64,000 nt of DNA from Citrobacter farmeri (GCF_019048065.1 NZ_CP077291.1:2170001-2234000); one strand, 5' to 3'; positions 19,022-29,161 are shown, numbered from the stretch's first letter. Program-made: numbers and translations. The notes: generated by a model not told the origin, from the letters alone.

Positions 19022-19143
19022 GCAGGTGAATGCAACGTCAAGCGATGGGCGTTGCGCTCCATATTGTCTTACTTCCTTTTTTGAATTACTGCATAGCACA
19101 ATTGATTCGTACGACGCCGACTTAAATAAGTCGGCTTTTTTTT
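19022..19143 (+). ncRNA. fnrS: FnrS small regulatory RNA
   Basis: The stretch starting GCAGGTGAATGCAACGTCAA and running to the terminator GCCGACTT-AAATA-AGTCGGC plus nine T is the FnrS sRNA, about 122 nt. It is nearly identical to E. coli except in the terminator loop. FnrS is made under oxygen limitation and, with Hfq, represses aerobic-metabolism mRNAs such as sodB, sodA, maeA and gpmA. Position between zntB and dbpA matches E. coli. Confidence 0.95.
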
Positions 19144-19201
19144 GTCTGCCCGTTTTCAGCAGCTACCCTATAAGGGAGTCAATGACAGACCGGAGGCAAC
19201 G

Positions 19202-19384
19202 ATGTTTCAACTGTTAACCTTGCACGCTCGGGCGATTCATTTGTCTGATTCTGTGCCAACCGACCCCATTCCTGTTCCTGATCCGATTCCCCGCCCGCAG
19301 CCGATGCCGGATCCGCCGCCGGATGAAGAACCGATTAAATTGTCGCATCGCACGCGCAGATCTGCGAGGATACGCGCCTGCTGA
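19202..19384 (+). CDS. Small proline-rich protein between fnrS and dbpA
   Basis: This 60-residue product starts MFQLLTLHARAIHL, then has a Pro/Asp-rich core (DPIPVPDPIPRPQPMPDPPP) and a basic tail (HRTRRSARIRAC). A strong GGAGG site stands 6 bases before the ATG, supporting real translation. It begins only 58 bp after the FnrS terminator and ends 29 bp before dbpA, so it may be co-expressed with dbpA. No function is known to me. Confidence 0.6.
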   Translation: MFQLLTLHARAIHLSDSVPTDPIPVPDPIPRPQPMPDPPPDEEPIKLSHRTRRSARIRAC

Positions 19385-19413
19385 CTGTGAGTCGTTTACC
19401 GTGAGATGAAATT

Positions 19414-20787
19414 GTGACTGCTTTTGCTACCCTGAATGTATTACCCGCCGCCCAGCTTGAGAATCTGAATGAGTTGGGATATCTGTCCATGACGCCTGTA
19501 CAGGCAGCGGCGTTGCCGGCGATCCTTGGCGGACAGGATGTCCGGGTGCAGGCGAAAACCGGCAGCGGTAAGACGGCAGCATTTGGTCTCGGGCTGTTAC
19601 AACATATTGATGTCACCCTGTTTCAGACGCAGTCGCTGGTTCTGTGTCCGACGCGCGAACTGGCGGATCAGGTCGCTGGCGAACTGCGTCGGCTGGCGCG
19701 TTTTTTACCGAATACCAAAATCCTGACCCTCTGCGGCGGACAACCTTTCGGTGCGCAGCGCGATTCTCTTCAGCATGCGCCGCATATTATCGTCGCCACG
19801 CCTGGTCGTTTGCTCGACCACCTGCAAAAGGGCACTGTTTCGCTGGAGGCGCTGACCACGCTGGTGATGGACGAAGCCGATCGGATGCTGGATATGGGAT
19901 TCAGTGAGGCGATAGACGAGGTGATCCGCTTCGCACCCGAATCGCGTCAGACGCTGCTGTTTTCTGCCACCTGGCCGGAAGCGATCGCGGCAATCAGCGG
20001 TCGCGTGCAGCGAAATCCGCTCTCTATCGAAATTGATTCGGTGGATGCGCTTCCTGCTATCGAACAGCAGTTCTTTGAAACCTCCGCGCACGGCAAAATT
20101 CCGCTATTGCAAACGTTGCTTAGCCAGCATCAGCCAGCCTCCTGCGTGGTGTTCTGTAATACCAAAAAAGATTGTCAGGCGGTGTGTGATGCGCTGAATG
20201 AGGCCGGACAAAGCGCGCTTGCGCTTCACGGCGATCTGGAACAGCGCGACCGCGATCAGACGCTGGTCCGCTTTGCCAACGGCAGTGTGCGCGTGCTGGT
20301 GGCAACTGACGTTGCGGCGCGCGGACTCGATATCAAATCCCTGGAGTTGGTGGTGAATTTCGAGCTGGCGTGGGATCCGGAAGTCCATGTTCATCGCATT
20401 GGACGTACCGCGCGAGCCGGGAACAGCGGTCTGGCTATCAGCTTTTGCGCACCGGAAGAAGCACAGCGGGCGAATATTCTCTCTGAAATGCTCCAGATCC
20501 CCCTCAACTGGGTCTCCGCGCCGACTCAACGTCTGCTCACGCCGCTGGTGGCTGAAATGGCGACGCTGTGTATCGACGGAGGCAAGAAAGCCAAAATGCG
20601 TCCGGGCGATGTGCTGGGTGCCTTAACCGGAGATATTGGTCTGGATGGCGCGGATATTGGCAAGATCACCGTTCATCCGGCGCATGTCTATGTGGCGGTC
20701 CGTCAGTCGGTGGCGCATAAGGCGTGGAAACAATTGCAGAATGGAAAAATTAAAGGTAAGACCTGCCGGGTTCGGCTACTGAAATAA
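19414..20787 (+). CDS. dbpA: DbpA, DEAD-box RNA helicase acting on 23S rRNA
   Basis: This 457-residue helicase works in large ribosomal subunit assembly, binding hairpin 92 of 23S rRNA. Motifs present are the Q motif (MTPVQAAALPAI), Walker A (AKTGSGKTAAF), DEAD (VMDEADRMLDMGF), SAT (FSATWPEA) and HRIGRTARAG. The C-terminal RNA-recognition domain carries GDVLGALTGDIGLDGADIGK. Translation starts at GTG (19414), matching the homologous N-terminus MTAFATLNVLP. Confidence 0.96.
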   Translation: MTAFATLNVLPAAQLENLNELGYLSMTPVQAAALPAILGGQDVRVQAKTGSGKTAAFGLGLLQHIDVTLFQTQSLVLCPTRELADQVAGELRRLARFLPNTKILTLCGGQPFGAQRDSLQHAPHIIVATPGRLLDHLQKGTVSLEALTTLVMDEADRMLDMGFSEAIDEVIRFAPESRQTLLFSATWPEAIAAISGRVQRNPLSIEIDSVDALPAIEQQFFETSAHGKIPLLQTLLSQHQPASCVVFCNTKKDCQAVCDALNEAGQSALALHGDLEQRDRDQTLVRFANGSVRVLVATDVAARGLDIKSLELVVNFELAWDPEVHVHRIGRTARAGNSGLAISFCAPEEAQRANILSEMLQIPLNWVSAPTQRLLTPLVAEMATLCIDGGKKAKMRPGDVLGALTGDIGLDGADIGKITVHPAHVYVAVRQSVAHKAWKQLQNGKIKGKTCRVRLLK

Positions 20788-20795
20788 ACCTCTGT

Positions 20796-20824
20796 TGGGC
20801 CGGAGACGAAAAGTGTCCGGCCCA
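20796..20824. terminator. Bidirectional hairpin, dbpA/ttcA
   Basis: A 9-bp perfect repeat (TGGGCCGGA / TCCGGCCCA) between the convergent stops, followed by TTTC on the plus side. Confidence 0.7.
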
Positions 20825-20831
20825 TTTCACA

Positions 20832-21767
20832 TTACTTCACTTCAACGACGTTCAGGCGGAGTTCATCAAGCTGATTGTCGTCTTCTTCCGGTTGCCAGCC
20901 TGCAGGCTGGAGAGGGATCTCTTCACGATCAAACGCCAGATCGCCGCCATCGACAACGTCCGAACCGTGTTTAATACCTTTGAAGTCGAAAAGGTTAATA
21001 TCGCTCAGGTGTGAAGGCACCACGTTCTGCATGGCGCTGAACATGGTCTCAATACGGCCTGGATAGCGTTTATCCCAGTCACGCAGCATATCGGCAATGA
21101 CCTGACGTTGCAGATTCGGCTGCGAACCGCACAGATTACAAGGGATAATCGGGAAGCCTTTGGCTTCGGCAAAGCGTTCAATATCCTTTTCACGGCAGTA
21201 GGCCAGCGGGCGAATCACGATATGTTTGCCATCATCGCTCATCAGCTTAGGTGGCATACCTTTCATTTTCCCGCCGTAGAACATATTCAGGAACAGGGTT
21301 TGCAGAATATCGTCGCGATGGTGGCCCAGTGCGATTTTGGTGGCACCCAGTTCCGTCGCCGTGCGGTAGAGAATACCGCGGCGCAGGCGTGAACAAAGAG
21401 AGCAGGTGGTTTTGCCTTCCGGAATCTTATCTTTCACGATCCCATACGTGTTCTCTTCAACAATCTTGTACTCAACGCCAAGCTGCTCAAGATAGCCAGG
21501 CAGAATATGCTCAGGGAAACCGGGCTGTTTCTGGTCCAGGTTAACCGCAACCAGCGAAAAACTAATGGGGGCGCTTTGCTGCAAATTGCGCAAAATTTCC
21601 AGCATGGTGTAGCTGTCTTTACCGCCGGACAGGCAGACCATGATACGGTCGCCATCCTCAATCATATTGAAATCGGCAATCGCTTCGCCCACGTTACGAC
21701 GCAGACGTTTTTGCAATTTGTTCAGGTTGTACTGTTCTTTTTTACTAATATCTTGATTTTGCGACAT
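20832..21767 (-). CDS. ttcA: TtcA, tRNA 2-thiocytidine synthetase
   Basis: This Fe-S enzyme thiolates C32 of certain tRNAs using ATP. The product is 311 residues with the PP-loop SGGKDS and the cysteine pairs [10 protein letters not shown] and PCNLCGSQ. The start at 21767 (MSQNQDIS) gives the E. coli length; the 75 extra upstream codons in the open frame are not conserved. In E. coli K-12 the Rac prophage is integrated in this gene; here it is continuous and directly followed by uspF. Confidence 0.95.
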   Translation of the reverse strand: MSQNQDISKKEQYNLNKLQKRLRRNVGEAIADFNMIEDGDRIMVCLSGGKDSYTMLEILRNLQQSAPISFSLVAVNLDQKQPGFPEHILPGYLEQLGVEYKIVEENTYGIVKDKIPEGKTTCSLCSRLRRGILYRTATELGATKIALGHHRDDILQTLFLNMFYGGKMKGMPPKLMSDDGKHIVIRPLAYCREKDIERFAEAKGFPIIPCNLCGSQPNLQRQVIADMLRDWDKRYPGRIETMFSAMQNVVPSHLSDINLFDFKGIKHGSDVVDGGDLAFDREEIPLQPAGWQPEEDDNQLDELRLNVVEVK

Positions 21768-21932
21768 GTAATAGAGGCTCAATTCATTGTGTGGCATCAG
21801 AAGAGTAGGCGTCACGGTAAAAAGACCGGCAAAGCTGTCTGATTTAAAAATAGTGGCCCGTATGGTACGGATAAGCGAGAAAAATGTCAGCACATTTATA
21901 GAACGTAGCTGGTGTGATGGTAGAGGCGGGTC

Positions 21933-21960
21933 CAAAAAAGCCCGCAGCGGTGTGCGGGCT
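21933..21960 (-). terminator. Terminator of uspF
   Basis: The 8-bp stem AGCCCGCA / TGCGGGCT is followed on the minus strand by a run of six T, directly after the uspF stop. Confidence 0.8.
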
Positions 21961-21967
21961 GAAAATG

Positions 21968-22441
<474 letters not shown>

Positions 22442-22483
22442 TTATCGCAGATTCAGTACAATGACAGTGATCACATTTCAACA

Positions 22484-22696
22484 TTATTTGTTTTTAATTT
22501 CCGGGTATTTACCCTTAATAACACCGTCATAAAATCGGCCTTTAGAAACCACAGAAAGGAAATTTTGGTAGATATGCGCCGGGACGCCGCGATATTGCAG
22601 AACACCAGACTGATAGAAACGGATTTCCAGCGTAGAAGATTTCTCGTCATAGCCGACGGATGCGATTCGTGATGATTTTACGGGCTGATGGTTCAT
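22484..22696 (-). CDS. KTSC-domain small protein
   Basis: This 70-residue product has the KTSC-domain pattern: PVKSSRIASVGYDEKSSTLE, then VLQYRGVPAHIYQ and SKGRFYDGVIKGKYP. KTSC domains occur alone or fused to lysyl-tRNA synthetase-like or nuclease proteins; their biochemical role is not known to me. The start at 22696 has GAGG about 9 bases upstream; ATG at 22705 is an alternative. It sits between uspF and ompN. Confidence 0.7.
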   Translation of the reverse strand: MNHQPVKSSRIASVGYDEKSSTLEIRFYQSGVLQYRGVPAHIYQNFLSVVSKGRFYDGVIKGKYPEIKNK

Positions 22697-22823
22697 GGCG
22701 GGCATCCTCGACGGCAGGTCATACAGTGAATATATCATCTAACTGAAGGGGATTTTAGTCTTCAGGATATCGCGTTTTGTTATAGCTAAAGCGGATGGGT
22801 TATAACGGCGGGAAAAGGATAAC

Positions 22824-22845
22824 AGCCCGCTGTAAGCAGCGGGCT
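22824..22845 (-). terminator. Terminator of the porin gene
   Basis: A 9-bp perfect stem (AGCCCGCTG / CAGCGGGCT) with a 4-base loop lies just after the porin stop on the minus strand, followed by a short T-rich stretch. Confidence 0.7.
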
Positions 22846-22852
22846 ATGGGGC

Positions 22853-23977
22853 TTAGAACTGATAGACCATACCGAGTGCGACGACATCATCGGTATTAAT
22901 ATTATTACGAGAATAGAAGCTGTCGTCGTTATCCAACAGGTTAATTTTATAATCCACGTAGGTGGACATGTTTTTGTTGAAGTAGTAAGTCGCGCCAATA
23001 TCCGCGTATTTCACCAGATCTTTGCTGTCGTCATTGCCCTGGCCGGTCAGATCTTTTCCTTTTGACATCAGGAAGGAAACCGCCGGACGCAGACCGAAAT
23101 CGAACTGGTATTGCGCAGTGACTTCAACGTTTTGGGTTTTGTTTGCTACGCCGTCATCACCGTACGGGGTCATGTTACGGGTTTCAGAGTACATGGTGGC
23201 CAGATAGATATTGTTGGCGTCATATTTCAGACCCGCCGTCCAGGCATCCGCCTTATCACCACCCGCAACGCGACCGCCGGTGTTGACCTGCTCGTTGGTC
23301 CGATCGGAAGTGGTGTAGGCTGCACCGAAGCTGATTCCCATCCCGAAGTCATAGGTTGAAGAGATACCGAAACCGTCGCCGTTCGAGTTCTGAACCGCGC
23401 GATCGCCGCCATTACCGGTACCTTCCTGTTCATTGGTAATCTGATCTTCGTTGGCTCCCTGATACTGCAGGGCAACGTTCAGGCCGTTAACCAGACCGAA
23501 GAAATCAGTATTACGCCAGGTCGCGACACCGTTAGCGCGACCCGTCATAAAGTTGTCAGAACGGGTGTAGGAGTCGCCGCCAAATTCAGGCAGCATATCG
23601 GTCCAGCCTTCCACGTCATACATGACGCCGTAGTTACGACCGTAGTCGAATGAACCGTAATCGCCAAATTTCAGGCCAGCGAAAGCAAGACGAGTAAAGC
23701 TGTTGCCGTGGTCGCTTTCGGTGGTGTTGGCATTAACCTGATATTCCCACTGGCCGTAACCGGTCAGTTGGTCATTAATCTGTGTTTCACCTTTAAAACC
23801 CAGACGTACATAAGTTTGATCGCCATCACTGTTAGCATCATCAGAGAAATAATGCAGGCCATCAACTTTGCCATAGAGATCTAATTTGTTGCCGTCTTTA
23901 TTATAAACTTCAGCGGCATGCACTGCGCCAGCGGCTAACAGAGCAGGGATAACAAGGGCCAGTACTTTTCTTTTCAT
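22853..23977 (-). CDS. ompN: OmpN-type outer-membrane general porin
   Basis: This 374-residue trimeric porin of the OmpC/OmpF family has a signal peptide ending at about residue 21 ([11 protein letters not shown]), 16 predicted strands, the L3 constriction motif LPEFGGD and a C-terminal phenylalanine (GMVYQF) needed for outer-membrane assembly. Position between uspF and ydbK, with micC divergent upstream, identifies it as the ompN locus. In E. coli ompN is normally weakly expressed. Confidence 0.9.
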   Translation of the reverse strand: MKRKVLALVIPALLAAGAVHAAEVYNKDGNKLDLYGKVDGLHYFSDDANSDGDQTYVRLGFKGETQINDQLTGYGQWEYQVNANTTESDHGNSFTRLAFAGLKFGDYGSFDYGRNYGVMYDVEGWTDMLPEFGGDSYTRSDNFMTGRANGVATWRNTDFFGLVNGLNVALQYQGANEDQITNEQEGTGNGGDRAVQNSNGDGFGISSTYDFGMGISFGAAYTTSDRTNEQVNTGGRVAGGDKADAWTAGLKYDANNIYLATMYSETRNMTPYGDDGVANKTQNVEVTAQYQFDFGLRPAVSFLMSKGKDLTGQGNDDSKDLVKYADIGATYYFNKNMSTYVDYKINLLDNDDSFYSRNNINTDDVVALGMVYQF

Positions 23978-24203
23978 CGAAATAATCCTTTAGTTTTTTA
24001 TTTACCTGTAACTCCCTCTGTTGGGGAGTAAAAACATGCTAAAGGAGAAGTTCCGTAAAGAGATAAGTATCAATCGTTACGTCTTAAGTTAAACCTTAAA
24101 TAAATAATTCTATAGAAATGATAATAATTGGCATGAATATAATTGTATGAATTATATAAAATAAAAATTATACAAAATAAAGACGATGCGATATTCTGCG
24201 CCT

Positions 24204-24312
24204 GTTATATGCCTTTATTGTCACATACTGCTTTTTTGTTGGTCCATTGCGAAACGTACTGATTTGCCGACAAGAAACTGACAAGCCCGAACAGATGTTC
24301 GGGCTTTTTTTT
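24204..24312 (+). ncRNA. micC: MicC small regulatory RNA
   Basis: The RNA starts GTTATATGCCTTTATTGTCA, the seed that pairs with the ompC leader in E. coli, and ends in the terminator AGCCCGAACA-G-TGTTCGGGCT-type stem followed by eight T. The 109-nt length equals E. coli MicC; the middle has diverged. A TATTCT -10 box lies at 24192-24197 with a weak -35 17 bp upstream. It is divergent from ompN, as in E. coli. Confidence 0.93.
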
Positions 24313-24341
24313 GCGTTCAGGCAATGATACCGGCAACCGGG

Positions 24342-27300
24342 TCAGTCGGTACTGCTCTTCTCTGCTTTACCAGCCAGTTGCGCCAGGAAGTCATAGCGTT
24401 TTTGCAGATCCGCCGTGGCGTCTTTCCATAACTGTTCGGCTACTTCCGGCTGCTGCGCGTTCAGGCGACGGAAACGTTGTTCGTTGAGCAATGTCTCCGC
24501 CAGCGCATCTGACGGCGGGCGAGAGTCCAGCGCCAGCGGCAATTTACCTTCATCCGCACGGCGCGGATCAAAGCGGTAGAGCGGCCAGAAGCCGGTCGCC
24601 GTTAACTGACGCATCTGATCGTGACTCAGCGCGAGGTCATAGCCGTGTTCTTCACACGGGCTGTAGGCGATGATCAGCGACGGCCCCGGATACGCTTCCG
24701 CTTCCTGAATCGCCTTCACGGTCTGGTTGAGTTGTGCACCGAGCGAAATCTGCGCCACATAGACATGACCATACATCATCATGCTGACACCCAGATCTTT
24801 ACGCGCCTTACGCTTACCGTGCTCACCAAATTTCGTTACGGCACCGAGCGGTGTGGCTTTTGAGGCTTGACCGCCAGTGTTGGAGTAGCACTGCGTATCC
24901 AGTACCAGAATATTGACGTTTTCAGTCAGGCTAAGTACATGATCCAGACCGCCAAAGCCAATATCGTAGGCCCAGCCGTCGCCGCCAATCAGCCAGATCG
25001 ATTTTTCAACCAGCGCATCAGCGTCAGTAAGCAGTTCACGCGCACCATCGACATCCTTCAGATGCTGACGCAGCGCGGCAACCTGCTCACGACGCACTTC
25101 AGGTGTGGCTTCTGCATGCAACGCCTCGTTCAGTTCGGCCGGGATCTGGTCGGCAAACTGTTCAAGCAGGCGCAGAACGCGTACCCGATGTTGATCGACC
25201 GTCAGACGGAAACCCAGACCGAACTCTGCGTTATCTTCAAACAGCGAGTTCGCCCACGCGGGGCCGCGACCATTAGCATCGGTCGTGTACGGCGTCGAAG
25301 GCAGGTTACCGCCGTAAATAGACGAACAACCCGTGGCGTTGGCGATCAGCATTCTGTCACCGTAGAGTTGTGTCAGTAACTTGATATACGGCGTTTCGCC
25401 ACAGCCCGAGCAGGCGCCGGAATATTCAAACAGCGGCGTAATCAACTGTGACGTACGAATATCGATGCGCTCAAGCGTGCTGCGGTCAATTTCCGGGAGG
25501 TCGAGGAAAAAGTCATAGTTCACTTTTTCTTCCTCTACGTGTTCAAGGCGGGACATCATATTGATGGCCTTGATTTCCGGATTCTGCCGATCTTTCGCCG
25601 GACACACTTCCACGCACAGATTACAGCCGGTGCAATCTTCCGGTGCGACCTGCAGAACGTATTTCTGCCCGCGCATGTCGCGTGATTTCACATCCAGCGA
25701 ATGCAGGCTTGAAGGGGCGTTTGCCATGGCTTCCGGCGAGACCACTTTGGCGCGAATCGCCGAGTGCGGGCAGGCGGCAACGCAGTGGTTACACTGGGTG
25801 CAAAGCTCTTCTTTCCAGATGGGGATCGTTTCGGCAATGTTGCGTTTTTCCCAGCGCGTGGTGCCCATAGGCCAGGTGCCGTCGGGCGGGAGCGCCGAAA
25901 CGGGAAGGGCGTCGCCGAGTCCCGCGAGCATGGCGGCGGTGACCGTTTTTACAAAGTCAGGCGCGGCGTCAGACACCACCGGAGGACGGTTGGCGCTGTG
26001 CGGATCAACCGCTTGCAGCGGCACCTCAACAACGGATTCCCGCGCCAGTGCCAGCGCCTGCCAGTTGCGCTCCACCAGGTCCTGTCCTTTGCTGCTGTAG
26101 CTTTTGGCGATCGCGCCCTGAAGCTCAGCCAGCGCGCTGTCGCCAGGCAGGATTTGAGTCAGATGGAAAAACGCCATTTGCATGACGGTGTTAATACGTG
26201 CCGCCAGTCCACATTCACGGGCGATTTTCGCCGCATTGATGACGTAAAAACGCGCTTTCTTCTGATTCAGTACCGCCTGTACTTCCTGCGGTAACCGCGA
26301 CCATACCTCATCGGCGGGATAAGGTGTATTCAGCAGGAAAATGCCCCCAGGTTTCAGACGCTCAGCCATCTGGTACTTGTCGATAAACTGCAGCTGGTGG
26401 CAGCCGACAAAATCGGCCTGAGAAACCAGGTAAGCGGATCGAATCGGCTGTTCACTCACGCGCAGGTGAGAAACCGTCAGACCGCCAGCCTTTTTAGAGT
26501 CATAAACGAAGTAACCCTGGGCATACCACGGCGTCGAATTGCCGATGATCTTGATATTGTTCTTGGTTGCCGAAACGCTGCCGTCACTGCCGAGGCCGTA
26601 AAACAGCGCCTCCAGTTTAGCGGTAGACGGTAAGGTGTTATCAGGTAGCGGCAACGACAGGTTGGTCACATCATCGTAAATACCAACGGTAAAGCGCGGT
26701 TTGGGTTTGGCGTGGTTCAGCTCATTAAAGACCGCCAGCACGCAGTCCGGACCAAATTCTTTTGACGAGAGGCCATAACGGCCGCCAATCACACGCGGCA
26801 ACGTTTCGCGTTCGCCGCAGTTGAAGGCTTCCGCCAGCGCGGTCATCACATCGAGATACAATGGTTCGGCCTGTGCACCCGGTTCTTTGGTGCGATCGAG
26901 CACGGCAACCGCGCGGACGGAATCAGGCAAGGCCCGCAGCAGATGCGTAGCCGAGAAGGGGCGGAACAGACGGACTTTCAGTACTCCGACTTTTTCACCA
27001 CGCGTCAACAGTTCATCGACCACCTCTTCGCTGGTACCAATGGCGGAGCCCATCAGAATGATGACCCGCTCGGCCTGCGGATGGCCGTAGTATTCAAACG
27101 GCTGATACTGACGACCCGTTGCCGCGGCGAAGTCATTCATCGCCTGTTGGACATGGTCATATACCGCGTCATACCACGGGTTGGTTGCCTCCCGGGACTG
27201 GAAGTAAGTATCCGGATTCGCAGAGGTACCGCGGATCACCGGGTGTTCCGGATTGAGCGCCCTGGCGCGGTGCGCCTCAATTTCAGCCTGCGGCATCAGG

Positions 27301-27866
27301 CCGCGAATTGTGTCATCCGCCAGCGGAATGATTTTGTTGATCTCATGCGATGTGCGGAAACCATCAAAGAAGTGAATAAAGGGAACCCGACTTTTCAGGG
27401 TGGCGATTTGTGAGATCAGCGCAAAGTCCTGCGCTTCCTGGACGCTTGCCGCGCACAGCATGGCGCAGCCGGTCTGGCGGACGGCCATAACATCAGAATG
27501 ATCGCCAAAAATGGACAGCGCATGGGTTGCCACCGTTCGTGCGGCGACATGCAGTACAAAGGGGGTTAACTGGCCCGCCAGTTTGTACAGCGTGGGGATC
27601 ATCAGCAGTAACCCCTGTGAAGAGGTAAAGGAGGTGGCAAGCGCGCCGGTTTGCAGCGCACCGTGAACGGTCGCAATAGCGCCACCCTCCGACTGCATTT
27701 CGACGACGCGTGGCGTATCCCCCCAGATATTTTTAAGCCCGTTGCCTGCCCAGGCATCTGCCTGTTCGGCCATCGTTGAACTGGGCGTAATGGGGTAGAT
27801 GGCGATAACTTCACTGGTACGAAACGCCACCGAAGCGACTGCACCATTACCGTCAATTGTTTGCAT
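24342..27866 (-). CDS. ydbK: YdbK, pyruvate:flavodoxin (ferredoxin) oxidoreductase
   Basis: This 1174-residue homodimeric enzyme oxidises pyruvate to acetyl-CoA and CO2 and passes electrons to flavodoxin or ferredoxin; it matters under oxidative stress and anaerobiosis. All PFOR domains are present: the N-terminal pyrimidine-binding domain (IAIYPITPSS), two ferredoxin-type 4Fe-4S motifs (CTQCNHCVAACP from Cys689, CTGCNLCVEVCP from Cys745), the proximal cluster region (GACSGCGET) and the TPP site (GGDGWAYDIGFGGLDH). NifJ is the other common name. Confidence 0.95.
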   Translation of the reverse strand: MQTIDGNGAVASVAFRTSEVIAIYPITPSSTMAEQADAWAGNGLKNIWGDTPRVVEMQSEGGAIATVHGALQTGALATSFTSSQGLLLMIPTLYKLAGQLTPFVLHVAARTVATHALSIFGDHSDVMAVRQTGCAMLCAASVQEAQDFALISQIATLKSRVPFIHFFDGFRTSHEINKIIPLADDTIRGLMPQAEIEAHRARALNPEHPVIRGTSANPDTYFQSREATNPWYDAVYDHVQQAMNDFAAATGRQYQPFEYYGHPQAERVIILMGSAIGTSEEVVDELLTRGEKVGVLKVRLFRPFSATHLLRALPDSVRAVAVLDRTKEPGAQAEPLYLDVMTALAEAFNCGERETLPRVIGGRYGLSSKEFGPDCVLAVFNELNHAKPKPRFTVGIYDDVTNLSLPLPDNTLPSTAKLEALFYGLGSDGSVSATKNNIKIIGNSTPWYAQGYFVYDSKKAGGLTVSHLRVSEQPIRSAYLVSQADFVGCHQLQFIDKYQMAERLKPGGIFLLNTPYPADEVWSRLPQEVQAVLNQKKARFYVINAAKIARECGLAARINTVMQMAFFHLTQILPGDSALAELQGAIAKSYSSKGQDLVERNWQALALARESVVEVPLQAVDPHSANRPPVVSDAAPDFVKTVTAAMLAGLGDALPVSALPPDGTWPMGTTRWEKRNIAETIPIWKEELCTQCNHCVAACPHSAIRAKVVSPEAMANAPSSLHSLDVKSRDMRGQKYVLQVAPEDCTGCNLCVEVCPAKDRQNPEIKAINMMSRLEHVEEEKVNYDFFLDLPEIDRSTLERIDIRTSQLITPLFEYSGACSGCGETPYIKLLTQLYGDRMLIANATGCSSIYGGNLPSTPYTTDANGRGPAWANSLFEDNAEFGLGFRLTVDQHRVRVLRLLEQFADQIPAELNEALHAEATPEVRREQVAALRQHLKDVDGARELLTDADALVEKSIWLIGGDGWAYDIGFGGLDHVLSLTENVNILVLDTQCYSNTGGQASKATPLGAVTKFGEHGKRKARKDLGVSMMMYGHVYVAQISLGAQLNQTVKAIQEAEAYPGPSLIIAYSPCEEHGYDLALSHDQMRQLTATGFWPLYRFDPRRADEGKLPLALDSRPPSDALAETLLNEQRFRRLNAQQPEVAEQLWKDATADLQKRYDFLAQLAGKAEKSSTD

Positions 27867-28477
27867 ATGACACCCTTACATTGCGCAAAAAAGAGGGACG
27901 CAGGAAACGACTTAGCGCCCTGATAGTTATTTCTTTAGTATAGGACTTTCCTGTATTCCCTTGAAGTTGTGCCGCTTTCGAGTGCACAAATTGACACAAG
28001 GATCGCAAAATGAATGGCCATGTTATTGCACGGCGATAAACCCCGTCTTGTATATTTTATTGTGATTTTATGTTACGAATTGGTTATTGCGCGTGAGGTC
28101 GGAAATGAATTTTTTATTACTCATCACGATAATATTATCGTTGACACAATAATATAAACTGCATTGTCCAGAAATGGATTTGGATTTTCTTTGAGAATTT
28201 CCTTAATGAATTTATTATCTTCGCGATTATCGTTGCAACGTACATTTCTTAATAAGGCTTTTTAAGTTCGGTATCAGTCAGTCCACGCCTATACTGAGCG
28301 CAGTTCAGGACAAGAAGCGCCAGGAAATCTTCTTGTTACTGAATATCGATAATCTCTATTTAATCGCGAATACGCGTTATAACAAAAATGACCCTTTTAT
28401 TTATCACTATCGATAAATTTGTTTTCGTGCGCAAAAAGTCTGGATGTGTTCATGTAATTAATTGTTTTGATTAGGTT
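27867..28477. other. AT-rich intergenic region, ydbK / NlpC-P60 gene
   Basis: About 610 bp between divergent genes. It must contain the ydbK promoter on the minus strand and the promoter of the NlpC/P60 gene on the plus strand. No RNA gene or credible protein gene was found; a 15-codon hydrophobic frame at 28105 was judged too weak. The composition suggests acquired or decayed DNA. Confidence 0.5.
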
Positions 28478-29005
28478 ATGTTTAGAATATTTCTACTTGC
28501 TTTACTGGTTTCTGTTTCGTCATCGTCATTTGCCATGATGAAGAGCCAGCTTAAAAACATAAGTTTCAATGCCGTATCTCATCTGACTTATTCTGAAGGG
28601 TACTTTTCGCAAGCGCCTGTTCCGAATAAGAGAGCGCAACTGAAGCGTCGCATTATGAGTGAATTTGCGGCGTGGAGAGGAACCGATTACCGACTGGGAG
28701 GGGATAGCCGCAGGGGAATTGATTGTTCCGCGTTCACGCGCAGAATCATCGCGTCGGTGATCAACAGACGTTTACCGCGTACGGCGCTGGAGCAAAGCCA
28801 TACCGGTCATCCTGTCAGTCAGCGTGAACTCAACGTCGGCGATTTGGTGTTTTTTAAAACGGAACCGAATGTGCATCATGTGGGCGTCTATATCGGCAAT
28901 GACTCCTTTATTCATGCATCCAGTTCGCAAGGCGTGACGCTGTCACATCTGTCAAATCAATACTGGCAACAGCATTATCTGACCGCCCGTCGGGTTAGTG
29001 CGTAG
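28478..29005 (+). CDS. NlpC/P60-family cell-wall peptidase, MepS-like, secreted
   Basis: This 175-residue protein has a signal peptide (about residues 1-19, ending SSFA) and a C-terminal NlpC/P60 domain. The predicted catalytic triad is Cys83 (GIDCSAF), His134 (HHVGVYIG) and His146 (FIHASSS). The nearest E. coli relative by eye is MepS (Spr), a D,D-endopeptidase cutting peptidoglycan crosslinks, but there is no lipobox here, so it is likely periplasmic and soluble. The ribosome site is weak. It is not part of the K-12 ydbK-ydbJ junction as I recall it. Confidence 0.82.
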   Translation: MFRIFLLALLVSVSSSSFAMMKSQLKNISFNAVSHLTYSEGYFSQAPVPNKRAQLKRRIMSEFAAWRGTDYRLGGDSRRGIDCSAFTRRIIASVINRRLPRTALEQSHTGHPVSQRELNVGDLVFFKTEPNVHHVGVYIGNDSFIHASSSQGVTLSHLSNQYWQQHYLTARRVSA

Positions 29006-29161
29006 CGGCTGAACCGGTCCGTGGGATCAAAAACTCCGTGAAAAAGCGCAATAAAATGCGGCGAGGCCGCATAAATGCGCGTTTTGGCTCTCGACGCAGC
29101 GGATTCGGATGCCTATTATTAGTGCGGCTTGTTTACGCTTACAGAATATGAGGGGAGTCAA

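Noticed and set aside
28105..28152. 15-codon hydrophobic frame (MNFLLLITIILSLTQ) in the ydbK/NlpC gap
   Set aside because: Only a weak ribosome site and no supporting conservation could be seen; too short to call.
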